Assembly: GCF_037078405.1 (NCBI RefSeq)
Contig: NZ_JAYMGZ010000004.1
Span: 1 to 64,000, forward strand
DNA from: Haloarcula sp. DT43
GTDB taxonomy: Archaea; Halobacteriota; Halobacteria; Halobacteriales; Haloarculaceae
DNA: 64,000 nucleotides
Direction: 5' to 3'
Shown: piece after piece, positions 1 to 7,503 of the stretch
How positions within the stretch are numbered: the first letter of the stretch is position 1
Layout of the letters: every line of letters begins with the position of its first letter
Made by a program: the position numbers and the translations under genes
Notes under the pieces: generated by a model
Database searches by the model: none
Told to the model about the DNA's origin: nothing
The model's input: only the letters and a program-made list of their open reading frames with translations

Positions 1-288
1 GACCAGCCCGCGCCGCCGACGGCCCAGGCCGCCTGGCAAGCCGCCGAAGTCGCCGGCGAGAACCTGGCTCGCGCGGTGCGCGGCCAGCCGCTGAAGACGT
101 GGACGCACAAGGACAAGGGAACGGTCGTATCCGTCGGAGAGAAAGCGGTCGCCCACGACGTGATGAACGTGCCCATCGAAACCTTCGGCGGCCTGCCGGC
201 GAAGCTGCTGAAGAAAGCCATCGCCGCCCGGTGGATTAACGACGTGACCGGGGTGGGTCGGGCCGCGAAGGCCTGGCCCGACATGTGA
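1..288 (+). CDS. ndh: Type II NADH dehydrogenase, C-terminal part (partial)
   Basis: The frame is open from base 1, so the start lies outside the window; 95 residues are visible. They contain the helix-rich end typical of NAD(P)/FAD-dependent NADH dehydrogenase (NDH-II): PTAQAAWQ, then an NLARAVRG segment, KDKGTVVSVGEKAVAHD, and a C-terminal membrane-docking helix. This enzyme family passes electrons from NADH to menaquinone at the inner face of the membrane without pumping protons. A run of five T follows the stop at 296-300. It converges with the uridine phosphorylase gene. The family is fairly sure; the electron acceptor is inferred. Confidence 0.8.
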   Translation, partial: DQPAPPTAQAAWQAAEVAGENLARAVRGQPLKTWTHKDKGTVVSVGEKAVAHDVMNVPIETFGGLPAKLLKKAIAARWINDVTGVGRAAKAWPDM

Positions 289-357
289 GACCACCTTTTT
301 CAGCGTCGGGGTCGCGCTGACCGCGCCACCCACTCCTCGAAACACGTGGGCGAAAAA

Positions 358-404
358 GGCGCAAATCGCTCCGCGATTCGCCTGAAACCGCGCCGGAAGC
401 GCGG
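358..404. terminator. Two hairpins between convergent genes
   Basis: A perfect stem CCGCGC/GCGCGG with a five-base loop lies at 388-404. A second stem AATCGC/GCGATT with a three-base loop lies at 364-378, extended by GGC/GCC at 358-360 and 380-382. They sit between the convergent ndh and udp genes and could act as a two-way termination or mRNA 3'-end structure. The T-run at 296-300 is the more typical archaeal termination signal for ndh. Confidence 0.4.
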
Positions 405-496
405 TATGCTGGTTTTACCGCACCGCGACTGTACAGCCACCGCACTCCTTCTACGACCGCAAAGCGGCCGCTCGCGGCTAGCAGCTGTAGAGAACC

Positions 497-1321
497 CTAG
501 CGTTCGATAGACAGACCGGCGTGCCAGCCGTCGGCGTCGGCTTCTTCGACAGCGGCGTCCATCTCTGCCAGGTACGAGACGGCGAGGCTGGCGCACTTGG
601 CCGCCTTGCGCTCGCCTTCGGTGCGGAACTCGCCGGTGACGCGGTTCGCGTACACCGTACAGACAGCGCCGGCCCGCAGGCCGTACAGGTTCGCCAGCGT
701 GAGAATCGTCGCGGCCTCCATCTCGAAGTTGAGGACGCCGGCCTCCTGTAGCGCCGCGATGCGCTCGTCGCTGCCGCTGGCCTCGAAGCCCTCGAAGCCG
801 GGGCGTGACTGCCCGGCGTAGAAACTGTCCGTCGAACAGGTGACCCCGAGGTGGTAGTCGTAGCCCAGTTCCTCGGCGGCGGCGACGAGCGCCGAGACGA
901 CGCGGTGGTCGGCGCTGGCGGGGTAGTCCTCGCGGACGTACTCCTTGCTGGTCCCCTCCTGTCGTACCGCGCCGGTCGTGATGACGAGGTCGCCGATGCT
1001 GGCGTCCTCCTGGATGGCACCACAGGAGCCGACCCGGATGAACGAGTCCGCGCCGACCCGGGCCAGTTCTTCGAGCGCGATAGCGGCCGACGGGCCGCCG
1101 ATGCCCGTCGAGGTGACGGAGATTGGCGTCCCCTCGTGGGTGCCCGTCGCCGTGCGGTACTCGCGGTGTTCGGCGACGACCTCGTGGTCGTCCCAGTAGT
1201 CGACGACCTTCTCGATGCGCTCGGGGTTGCCCGGGAGCAGGACGCTGTCGGCCACGTCCGTCTCGCTCACTTCGAGGTGGTACTGGACGTCGTCGTTCGG
1301 GTCCTCGCTGTCGCCCGTCAT
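497..1321 (-). CDS. udp: Uridine phosphorylase
   Basis: This 274-residue protein of the PNP/UDP phosphorylase family cleaves uridine with phosphate to uracil and ribose 1-phosphate. Family marks are LLPGNPERI near the N-terminus, GSCGAIQ, and the substrate/phosphate segment FEMEAATILTLANLYG with GAVCTVYANR. The start chosen is MTGDSEDP, because its ATG overlaps the stop of the upstream cytidine deaminase gene (ATGA at 1318-1321), which implies translational coupling. It is the last gene of a three-gene salvage operon, so the uridine made by the deaminase is its direct substrate. The family is sure; nucleoside preference rests on context. Confidence 0.88.
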   Translation of the reverse strand: MTGDSEDPNDDVQYHLEVSETDVADSVLLPGNPERIEKVVDYWDDHEVVAEHREYRTATGTHEGTPISVTSTGIGGPSAAIALEELARVGADSFIRVGSCGAIQEDASIGDLVITTGAVRQEGTSKEYVREDYPASADHRVVSALVAAAEELGYDYHLGVTCSTDSFYAGQSRPGFEGFEASGSDERIAALQEAGVLNFEMEAATILTLANLYGLRAGAVCTVYANRVTGEFRTEGERKAAKCASLAVSYLAEMDAAVEEADADGWHAGLSIER

Positions 1322-1704
1322 TTGTCGAGGTGGTCGCTGGTGATTGTCGAGGGCAGGAGCTCTCCGAGTTCGTACACCGTCGGCTCGTCGCCGTCGGTGA
1401 TGACTTCGAACGACTCGTCGCAGAATTCGCTGAACGTCTGGCGGCACATCCCACAGGGGGTGACGCCGTCGCGCTTGCCCGAGGTGACCGCGACGCGCTC
1501 GAAGGACCGGTGCCCGTCGCTGACCGCCGCGCCGATGGCGACTTCTTCGGCGTGCAGGCTGTTGCTGTAGTTGGCGTTCTCGATGTTACAGCCGGTGTAG
1601 ACGCTGCCGTCGCTCGTTTCCAGCGCCGCGCCGACGGTGTACTCCGAGTAGGGCACGTACGCCTCGTCGATGGCATCTCTCGCCGCCGCAAGGAGGTCTT
1701 CCAT
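1318..1704 (-). CDS. cdd: Cytidine deaminase
   Basis: A 128-residue cytidine deaminase that converts cytidine and deoxycytidine to uridine and deoxyuridine. The zinc site is visible as HAE (His51, Glu53) in SNSLHAEEVAIG and as PCGMCRQ (Cys84, Cys87). CNIENANYSN forms the nucleoside-binding loop. The length matches the short tetrameric class, yet the first zinc ligand is His, as in the long dimeric E. coli-type enzymes, rather than the usual Cys. It lies 40 bases after the phosphohexomutase-family gene and overlaps udp by four bases, so one mRNA is likely. Confidence 0.92.
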   Translation of the reverse strand: MEDLLAAARDAIDEAYVPYSEYTVGAALETSDGSVYTGCNIENANYSNSLHAEEVAIGAAVSDGHRSFERVAVTSGKRDGVTPCGMCRQTFSEFCDESFEVITDGDEPTVYELGELLPSTITSDHLDK

Positions 1705-1744
1705 GCACTGGGCGTCGGCGGGCCGCGTAGAAATTCTGTCGGTC

Positions 1745-3112
1745 TCAGGCGTCGGCGGCGGTGACGGCCGCGACGGCGTCCCGGACCGCCTGCGTCGTCG
1801 TCTCGACCAGCGCGTCGATGTCGTCGCTCTCGGCGTACACCCGGACGTACGGCTCGGTGCCGCTCGGGCGCACGAGCGTCCACGACCCGTCGGAAAAGGC
1901 GAGGCGGACCCCGTACTCGGTCGAGACGTCGGCCTCGGGGAACGTCTCCGGCAGGCTGGCTTCGAGTCGGGCCATCGTCTCCGCCTTGGCGTCGTCCGGG
2001 CACTCGACGCTCACTTTCTCGTAGGGCCGCTCGGAGACGACGGCCCGCCTGTCGGCGACGCGCTCCGCGGCGAACAGGCGCGTCAGGACGGCCGCGCTGG
2101 CCACGCCGTCTATCCAGCCACCGAACGCGGTGTGGATGTGCTTCCAGGGTTCCGCGGCGAAGACGACTTCAGTCTCGTCGGTGGCGGCCGCGCGAACGTC
2201 GGCGATGCCCACGTGGAGCGAGCCGAGGTGGATGCGCTCGACGCGGCCGCCGGCGGCCTCGACCCGCTCGTCGATGCGGCCCGAGGCGTTGGGCGTCGTC
2301 ACGACGACGGGGTCGGCGACGTCCGCTGCCCGCGTGTAGTGCTCGGCGAGCACCGCGAGTATCGTGTCCTCGTGAATCACGTCGCCGTCGCTGTCGACGA
2401 CGACGATGCGGTCGGCGTCGCCGTCGTGGCCGAACCCGAAGTCCGCGTCCGTGTCGGCGACGAATCTCCGGAAGTCCGACAGCGTCTCCGGCGTCGGCTT
2501 GCTCTCGCGGCCGGGGAAGGTGCCGTCGACGTTCGCCTCCGTCGCCAGCACGTCGGCCCCCAGTTCGCGGAGGACCTGCGGCGTCGCCACGCTTGCCATC
2601 CCGTTCCCGCAGTCGACGGCGACCGTCAGTTCGGCGGGGTCGCCCCCGAGCGACTCGGCGTAATCAGCGATGGCGGCGCGGTAGTCGTCGAGGTAGTCGA
2701 CCGACTCCGTCTCGCCCCAGTCGCGCCAGGCCGCCGGCGTTGTGCCGCCCTCGATGCGGTCCTCGATGCGCGTCTCGTCGTCGTCGTCGTACTCGGTGCC
2801 GTCGGCGAACACCTTGATGCCGTTGTCCGTCGGCGGGTTGTGGCTCGCGGTAATCATCACGCCGTGGCGGCCCTGCGAGGCGTAGGCCAGCGTCGGCGTC
2901 GGGACGCGGCCGATTCTGACGACGCGCGCGCCGGCGCTTTGCAGGCCGGCGGCCATCGCATTGGCGAGCGCCGGGGACGTCACCCGGCCGTCGTACCCCA
3001 GCACGAACGTCTCGCCGTCCCGACCGGTGGCCTGTCCGACCCGCAACGCGAGGTCCGGCGTCACCTTCGATACGACATCGCCGCGGATTCCCGCCGTCCC
3101 GAACAGTTCCAT
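1745..3112 (-). CDS. Phosphohexomutase-family enzyme, probably a phosphopentomutase
   Basis: This 455-residue alpha-D-phosphohexomutase opens with MELFGTAGIRG. It has the phosphoserine loop TASHNP (Ser90), the metal loop DGDADR (230-235), and the C-terminal phosphate-binding loop RPSGTEPYVRVY. Annotation pipelines usually call it phosphoglucosamine or phosphomannomutase. Because it leads an operon with cytidine deaminase and uridine phosphorylase, converting ribose 1-phosphate to ribose 5-phosphate is the most sensible role. An archaeal phosphopentomutase of this family is known from Thermococcus. A TATA box lies about 26 bases upstream of the ATG. Substrate is inferred. Confidence 0.8.
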   Translation of the reverse strand: MELFGTAGIRGDVVSKVTPDLALRVGQATGRDGETFVLGYDGRVTSPALANAMAAGLQSAGARVVRIGRVPTPTLAYASQGRHGVMITASHNPPTDNGIKVFADGTEYDDDDETRIEDRIEGGTTPAAWRDWGETESVDYLDDYRAAIADYAESLGGDPAELTVAVDCGNGMASVATPQVLRELGADVLATEANVDGTFPGRESKPTPETLSDFRRFVADTDADFGFGHDGDADRIVVVDSDGDVIHEDTILAVLAEHYTRAADVADPVVVTTPNASGRIDERVEAAGGRVERIHLGSLHVGIADVRAAATDETEVVFAAEPWKHIHTAFGGWIDGVASAAVLTRLFAAERVADRRAVVSERPYEKVSVECPDDAKAETMARLEASLPETFPEADVSTEYGVRLAFSDGSWTLVRPSGTEPYVRVYAESDDIDALVETTTQAVRDAVAAVTAADA

Positions 3113-3134
3113 ACCGGCGATGCGGAAGCCGACC

Positions 3135-3142
3135 GTATAATT
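3135..3142 (-). promoter_or_regulatory. TATA box of the nucleoside-salvage operon
   Basis: The minus strand reads AATTATAC centred about 26 bases before the ATG at 3112, consistent with a leaderless transcript. Confidence 0.6.
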
Positions 3143-3245
3143 CTCTCGTTCGCACGCCAGTTCAGGGTCGCCGTGCGGACGGCGGTCGAGCGTTGCGGTC
3201 CCAGTCGGAACCGACGGGCGGCAAAGAAGCTCCGAAGAAGACAGC

Positions 3246-3968
3246 TTACAGTAGTTCGTCGAAGTCGTAGCCGTTGATGTCGACGCCCTCGTTCGTGACG
3301 TCGGCGAGGTAGATACCGTTGCCGGACCCGGTGTCGCGTTCGGCGGCGGCCTTGATGGAGGCGGCGGCGACCTCCTTGGCCTCCTCGTTGGTCATGTCCG
3401 CCTCGTAGCGGTCTTCGAGGGTCCCGTAGGCGACGGTCAGGCCGGAGCCGGTCACGGTGTAGTCGTCCTTCATGACGCCGCCGGCCGGGTCGATAGAGTA
3501 GACGTGGTGGCCGTCGTCGTCGACCCCGCCGAGGATGGGGTTGATGGCGAAGAAGGGGCCGCCGCGGGCGAAGTTACCCGCCAGCGTCGAGAGCCCCTGC
3601 ATCGTGATGTCCTCGCCGCGGCGGGCCTCGTAGAGGTTGACCTCGGCGCGGAGCGTCCGGATGAACGACTGCGCGCCGCCGACGCTGCCGACGAGGGTCA
3701 GCGCCGCGGTGGGGTGAATCTGCTCGACCTTCTGGACGTTCTTGTTCGAGACGAAGCGCCCGCCCAGCGACGCGCGCATGTCCGTGGCGATGACGACGCC
3801 CTCGGACGTGCTGATGCCGATGGTGGTCGTCCCGGTCTTGTTCACCTTCTCCGAATCCTGTGCGGACTGGTCGGGGAGGGACCCGACCTCGGGCGCGTAC
3901 GGGTCGCTCTGGAACTCGTCGGCAGTCTGGGGTCCAGAAAGGTCCGGCCCCGGAGTCATATCTCGCAT
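3246..3968 (-). CDS. psmB: 20S proteasome beta subunit
   Basis: A 240-residue beta-type proteasome subunit. Autocatalytic cleavage in KTG/TTTIG would remove 46 residues and leave Thr47 as the catalytic nucleophile. The downstream segments TDMRASLGGRF and KNVQKVEQI carry the conserved Asp and Lys of the active site, and the SGSG/GSGLTVAYG region is typical. It builds the inner beta rings of the cytoplasmic 20S core. The first ATG is preferred to the ATG three codons later because a TATA box sits 29 bases before it. No proteasome alpha gene is in the window, as is common in archaea. Confidence 0.95.
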   Translation of the reverse strand: MRDMTPGPDLSGPQTADEFQSDPYAPEVGSLPDQSAQDSEKVNKTGTTTIGISTSEGVVIATDMRASLGGRFVSNKNVQKVEQIHPTAALTLVGSVGGAQSFIRTLRAEVNLYEARRGEDITMQGLSTLAGNFARGGPFFAINPILGGVDDDGHHVYSIDPAGGVMKDDYTVTGSGLTVAYGTLEDRYEADMTNEEAKEVAAASIKAAAERDTGSGNGIYLADVTNEGVDINGYDFDELL

Positions 3969-3993
3969 TACCGTCCGATACCAGTCGGGCGCT

Positions 3994-4000
3994 GATAAAA
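3994..4000 (-). promoter_or_regulatory. TATA box of psmB
   Basis: The minus strand reads TTTTATC about 29 bases before the psmB ATG at 3968. This supports the upstream start codon and a leaderless mRNA. Confidence 0.6.
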
Positions 4001-4062
4001 CCTCTTTTCCTGGTGAGTCTGACCGCCACCACCGCAGTCGGTCGCCGGTCGGCCGGGCCGGC

Positions 4063-4233
4063 CTACGCGCTCGCCTGGTCGTAGGCCTCGTTGAGCCCCG
4101 ACACGGCCCGGTCTATCGGCAGTCGGAGACCGAGCCGCTCCGTGACCATCGCCACCGGGAGCAGTACGATGCCCAGCAGCAGGGTGAGTTGGTACAGTGC
4201 GAACAGCGTTGCGGTGTACAGTCGGGCTACCAT
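4063..4233 (-). CDS. Small conserved membrane protein (56 aa)
   Basis: A 56-residue frame starts MVARLYTATLFALYQ and ends NEAYDQASA. One hydrophobic helix (about residues 5-29) is followed by a basic/acidic tail TERLGLRLPIDRAV. Codon use is haloarchaeal and a TATA-like TATATAAT lies at 4263-4270, about 33 bases upstream. It sits between psmB and the UPF0212 gene. Function is unknown to me. The promoter and the balanced transmembrane-plus-tail composition argue that it is real. Confidence 0.6.
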   Translation of the reverse strand: MVARLYTATLFALYQLTLLLGIVLLPVAMVTERLGLRLPIDRAVSGLNEAYDQASA

Positions 4234-4262
4234 CTTCCTCGGTCGATTCAGAGGGGTTCTAG

Positions 4263-4270
4263 TATATAAT
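4263..4270 (-). promoter_or_regulatory. TATA box of the 56-aa membrane protein gene
   Basis: An AT-rich ATTATATA (minus strand) lies about 33 bases before the ATG at 4233. The region from 4271 to 4506 holds no gene I can support. Confidence 0.5.
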
Positions 4271-4506
4271 TCTTGCCGCCCGGTTCCAGTCGGTTGTTAT
4301 CGATTGTGAAGAATAATCCGGCCGCTGTCTTGCGGTTTGTCGAATGCCCCGAGAGAACCGGCCCAGTTCCGGACGACACCCCGATTTGACGTAACAGGGG
4401 CGTGCGTCAGGCGGTTGGTTCGCATAAGTTATGGAGATAGTAAGGGTGACGTGCGCACCGGTGGCGAATCAAAACTAACGAATAGTCGGGCCCCGAGATG
4501 TAGCAT

Positions 4507-4878
4507 ATGAACTACCTCGTGGCGATGGAAGCAGCCTGGCTGGTTCGTGACGTAGACGACATCGACGACGCCATCGGTGTCGCAGTGAGCGAAGCGGGGA
4601 AGCGACTCAACGAGGCGGAGATGGACTACGTCGAGGTTGAGGTCGGCGCGACCGGCTGTCCGGCCTGTGGCGAACCGTTCGACTCGGCGTTCATCGCCGC
4701 CGACACGGCGCTGGTCGGGCTGGTGCTCGAGATGGACGTGTTCAACGCCGAGTCCCCCGAGCACGCGCAGCGAATCGCCAAGAGCGAAATCGGCGGCGCG
4801 CTCCGGGACGTCCCGCTGAAGGTCGTCGAGGTATTCGAGACCGAAGCCGACGAAGACGAGGCCGGCGCGGAAGCGTAA
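4507..4878 (+). CDS. UPF0212 (DUF555) family protein
   Basis: A 123-residue protein that matches the archaeal UPF0212/DUF555 family over its length: [16 protein letters not shown] at the start, [21 protein letters not shown] with a CxxC pair, and [18 protein letters not shown] near the end. The CxxC suggests metal binding or a redox pair, but the family has no established function. The last ten residues form an acidic tail typical of halophiles. The gene stands alone between psmB and the XRE-CBS regulator. Confidence 0.88.
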   Translation: MNYLVAMEAAWLVRDVDDIDDAIGVAVSEAGKRLNEAEMDYVEVEVGATGCPACGEPFDSAFIAADTALVGLVLEMDVFNAESPEHAQRIAKSEIGGALRDVPLKVVEVFETEADEDEAGAEA

Positions 4879-4920
4879 CCCGTTCTCCAGCTGTCCCGCG
4901 GGACCCCGGTAGCCGTGGGC

Positions 4921-4928
4921 TTTTTATA
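4921..4928 (+). promoter_or_regulatory. TATA box of the XRE-CBS regulator gene
   Basis: TTTTTATA lies about 25 bases before the ATG at 4951 and fixes that start against an in-frame ATG upstream, which lies within the promoter. Confidence 0.6.
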
Positions 4929-4950
4929 TTACCGAGGGTTATTAACAGGC

Positions 4951-5493
4951 ATGGACTTACCGACGCCGCAGGACCTGCGGGAGCGCCGCAACGAACTCGG
5001 ACTGACCCAGAGCGAACTGGCGGAACGGGCCGACGTCTCCCAGCCCCTCATCGCCCGCATCGAGGGCGGTGACGTGGACCCGCGGCTGTCGACGCTGCGC
5101 CGCATCGTGACTGCGCTCGAGGAGGCCGAAGGCGGCATCGTCAAGGCCCGCGACCTGATGAACTCCCCCGTCGTCGGCGTCGCGCCCGACGACTCCGTCC
5201 ACCAGACGAAGGACCTGATGGACGAGAAGGGGTACTCGCAGGTCCCCGTCATCCGGGACGGGGCCCCGCAGGGACTCATCGGCAACTCCGACATCCGGCA
5301 GCGACCCGAGGAGAACGTCGGCGACCTCCCGGTGGCGGAAGTGATGAACGAGTCTATCGCGACCGTCGAACCCGACGCTCCCATCGACGAAGTCGACGCG
5401 TACCTGAACCACAACGCCGCCGTGATGGTCGTCGAGGGCGGGGAAACTATCGGTGTCATAACGGAAGCGGACATCGCGCGTACGGTCAGCTAA
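4951..5493 (+). CDS. XRE-type HTH regulator with paired CBS domains
   Basis: A 180-residue protein. Residues 5-58 form a lambda-repressor-like HTH (LRERRNELGLTQSELAERADVS, then QPLIARIEGG). Residues 65-180 form two CBS motifs (KARDLMNSPVVGV and VAEVMNESIATVEP), which usually bind adenine nucleotides. This architecture is common in archaea and is taken to sense nucleotide or energy state and control transcription. The start MDLPTPQ is chosen because the TATA box lies 25 bases before it. Targets are unknown; purM lies close by on the other strand. Confidence 0.88.
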   Translation: MDLPTPQDLRERRNELGLTQSELAERADVSQPLIARIEGGDVDPRLSTLRRIVTALEEAEGGIVKARDLMNSPVVGVAPDDSVHQTKDLMDEKGYSQVPVIRDGAPQGLIGNSDIRQRPEENVGDLPVAEVMNESIATVEPDAPIDEVDAYLNHNAAVMVVEGGETIGVITEADIARTVS

Positions 5494-5554
5494 CTCCAAT
5501 TCTCAGAAACGCAAACGCCGATAGTGGCCCCGTACTCCCCGTAGGAGTGGCTTA

Positions 5555-5570
5555 ACACCGAAAACGGTGT
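5555..5570. promoter_or_regulatory. Inverted repeat before the 48-aa protein gene
   Basis: ACACCG-AAAA-CGGTGT is a perfect six-base inverted repeat. It lies directly upstream of the TATA-like GTATATG at 5577-5583 and about 43 bases before the ATG at 5613. A weaker repeat ACTCC/GGAGT lies at 5534-5548. The position suits an operator. Confidence 0.45.
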
Positions 5571-5612
5571 CAGGGGTATATGTTCGTTCTCACTAACGAG
5601 AGATGTAGCGAC

Positions 5613-5759
5613 ATGCCCAATCCCAGCGACCCACTGTACGCCGAACTCGAAAAGGCCCTCGAAAACGCCGAGACCGAAGCGGCCAGATACCACATCCGAC
5701 AGGCGCTCCAGATACGCATCGCGGAGGAGACCGCCGGCAAAGACATCCTCTCGGCCTGA
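5613..5759 (+). CDS. Small helical protein (48 aa), unknown function
   Basis: A 48-residue frame reads MPNPSDPLYAELEKALENAE and continues TEAARYHIRQALQ to AGKDILSA. It is predicted all-helical and amphipathic, with no cysteines. A TATA-like element at 5577-5583 and the inverted repeat at 5555-5570 precede it. Haloarchaeal codon use and a clear start and stop suggest a true small gene. It converges with purM, whose stop is 14 bases away. I do not recognise a function. Confidence 0.6.
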   Translation: MPNPSDPLYAELEKALENAETEAARYHIRQALQIRIAEETAGKDILSA

Positions 5760-5772
5760 TTCGCCCGGCGTC

Positions 5773-6774
5773 TCACTCGGCGAGTTCGAGCCCGCGGACC
5801 GCGACCGTCTCGTCCCCGTCAGTCACTTCCCCGATGACGCGTGCGTCCTCGCTGGCGTCGACGATTGCGTCGGCGTCGGCCTCGGGTACCGCGGCGACGA
5901 AGCCGGTCCCCATGTTGAACGTCCGGTGCATCTCCTCGTCGGTCACCTCGCCCTCTTCTTGGACGAACTCGAAGACGGGCTGGGCCTCGAAGGGGTCCGT
6001 AATCTCGTACCGGTAGTCCCCCATCCGCGTGAGGTTCGTCCAGCCACCGCCGGTGACGTGAGCGGCCGCGTGGGTTTCGCTGGCCCGGAGCGGCTCCAGC
6101 ACCTCGCTGTAGATGCGGGTCGGCTCCAGCAGTTCCTCGGCGATTGTCCGGTCCGGGTTCGGCGGGAACGGGTCGGAGTACTCGTGGTCGCGCGTGACCG
6201 CCTCGCGCGCCAGCGTAAGCCCGTTCGAATGGATGCCCGACGAGGGCCAGCCGACGATGGCGTCGCCGGGCTCGGCCTCGCCGGGGAAAACGGCGTCTTT
6301 CGGGGCCAGTCCGGCGCAGGTCCCGGCGATGTCAAGCCCCTTGATGACGTCCGGCATCACAGCGGTCTCGCCGCCGACCAGCGCCACGCCGGCCCGCTCG
6401 GCCCCCGTTCGGAGCCCCGCGCCGATGTCCTCGCTCGTCTCCTCGTCCGGCGTCTCGACCGCGAGGTAGTCGACGAACGCCACCGGCTCGACGCCGGCCG
6501 CGATGAGGTCGTTGGCGTTCATCGCGATGCAGTCGATGCCGATGGTCGAGTAGTCGTCGATGGCCTCGGCGACGAGGAGCTTGGTCCCGACGCCGTCGGT
6601 GGCCAGCGCGAGGTACTGCTCCCCGATGTCGACCAGCCCGGCGTAGTCGCCCTCGAACTCGCCGGCCGCGCCGATGAGCGCCTTCGTCGCCGCCTCGCTG
6701 GCGTCGATGTCCACGCCGGTCTCCGCGTAGGTCAGTCCCTCCTCGCCGTCGTCCGCGGACTCGCTGTCGGTCAT
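5773..6774 (-). CDS. purM: Phosphoribosylformylglycinamidine cyclo-ligase (AIR synthase)
   Basis: A 333-residue PurM that closes FGAM to aminoimidazole ribotide with ATP in purine synthesis. Recognisable segments are LTYAETGVDIDA, LATDGVGTKL (ATP-binding), GIDCIAMNANDL, LVGGETAVMP, SSGIHSNGLTLAR, HVTGGGWTNL and NMGTGF. The start MTDSESADD is preferred over an in-frame ATG nine codons upstream because alignment with the family begins just after it. The gene stands alone; the other pur genes are elsewhere. Confidence 0.93.
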   Translation of the reverse strand: MTDSESADDGEEGLTYAETGVDIDASEAATKALIGAAGEFEGDYAGLVDIGEQYLALATDGVGTKLLVAEAIDDYSTIGIDCIAMNANDLIAAGVEPVAFVDYLAVETPDEETSEDIGAGLRTGAERAGVALVGGETAVMPDVIKGLDIAGTCAGLAPKDAVFPGEAEPGDAIVGWPSSGIHSNGLTLAREAVTRDHEYSDPFPPNPDRTIAEELLEPTRIYSEVLEPLRASETHAAAHVTGGGWTNLTRMGDYRYEITDPFEAQPVFEFVQEEGEVTDEEMHRTFNMGTGFVAAVPEADADAIVDASEDARVIGEVTDGDETVAVRGLELAE

Positions 6775-6828
6775 ACCCGAGAGCGCGCGTGGCGCGGGCA
6801 AAAGAGCGTCGTTCCGGCGGAGCCTGTC

Positions 6829-7503
6829 TCAGAGGACGAACAGCGCACCAATCCCGAGGAGAATCGACGGCACCGCCACAGCGAGGAACACGGGGGTGCT
6901 CCACTGTCGCACCGTTCGGCCGTCCAGCGGGCCGAAGGGAAGCATGTTGAAGCCGGCAAGCAGGAGATTTATTTGCAGCCCCATCTGCGCGACTTCCCAG
7001 AGGAACCCGCCCGTGCCCGACAGGAGCGACGCGACGAACGGGACGAGGAAGACGACGGCGAGCGCGAGGTTCGTCACCGGACCGGCGACGGCGATGAGGC
7101 CGTGTTGTTTGGCCGTCAGGCGGCCGCGGTGGACGACTGCGCCCGGTGCGGCGAACAGGAAGCCGACGAGACCGCCCAGGACCGCGAACCCGAGCATCCG
7201 GTAGTCGGCCTTGAACGCGGCTATCTGGCCGAAGCGGACGGCGACGACCTTGTGGGCCAGCTCGTGCAACAGGAAGCCGACGCCGACAGTCAGCAGGCTG
7301 ACCGCGAACGTGCTGGCGATTTCGGCCCCCGAGAGGCCGCCGAACTGGCCGAAGACGATGCGGCGGAACTGCCGTTCGAGGAAGAAGGTAAACGCCAGTC
7401 CGAGCGCGAGCCAGGCGACGAGGAGGTCCCGGAGTTCCCGCCCGCTGAAGCTGAGGCCACCGATGGTCCGGTCTGAAGTCGTTCGCTGTCGTCGACCAGC
7501 CAT
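6829..7503 (-). CDS. Site-2 protease family (M50) membrane metalloprotease
   Basis: A 224-residue membrane protein with about six hydrophobic helices. HELAH at residues 80-84 supplies two zinc ligands and the catalytic Glu. NMLPFGPLDG near residue 190 supplies the third ligand, as in the NPxDG motif of M50 proteases. Such enzymes cut transmembrane substrates within the membrane. Its ATG overlaps the stop of the TraB-family gene (TGATG at 7501-7505), so the two proteins are probably made together. No PDZ domain is present. Substrate is unknown. Confidence 0.88.
   Translation of the reverse strand: MAGRRQRTTSDRTIGGLSFSGRELRDLLVAWLALGLAFTFFLERQFRRIVFGQFGGLSGAEIASTFAVSLLTVGVGFLLHELAHKVVAVRFGQIAAFKADYRMLGFAVLGGLVGFLFAAPGAVVHRGRLTAKQHGLIAVAGPVTNLALAVVFLVPFVASLLSGTGGFLWEVAQMGLQINLLLAGFNMLPFGPLDGRTVRQWSTPVFLAVAVPSILLGIGALFVL

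Noticed and set aside
1670-3277. Long open frame on the plus strand opposite the mutase gene
   Set aside because: GC-rich antisense frame with arginine- and valine-heavy, non-acidic composition and no family motif; the minus-strand gene explains it.
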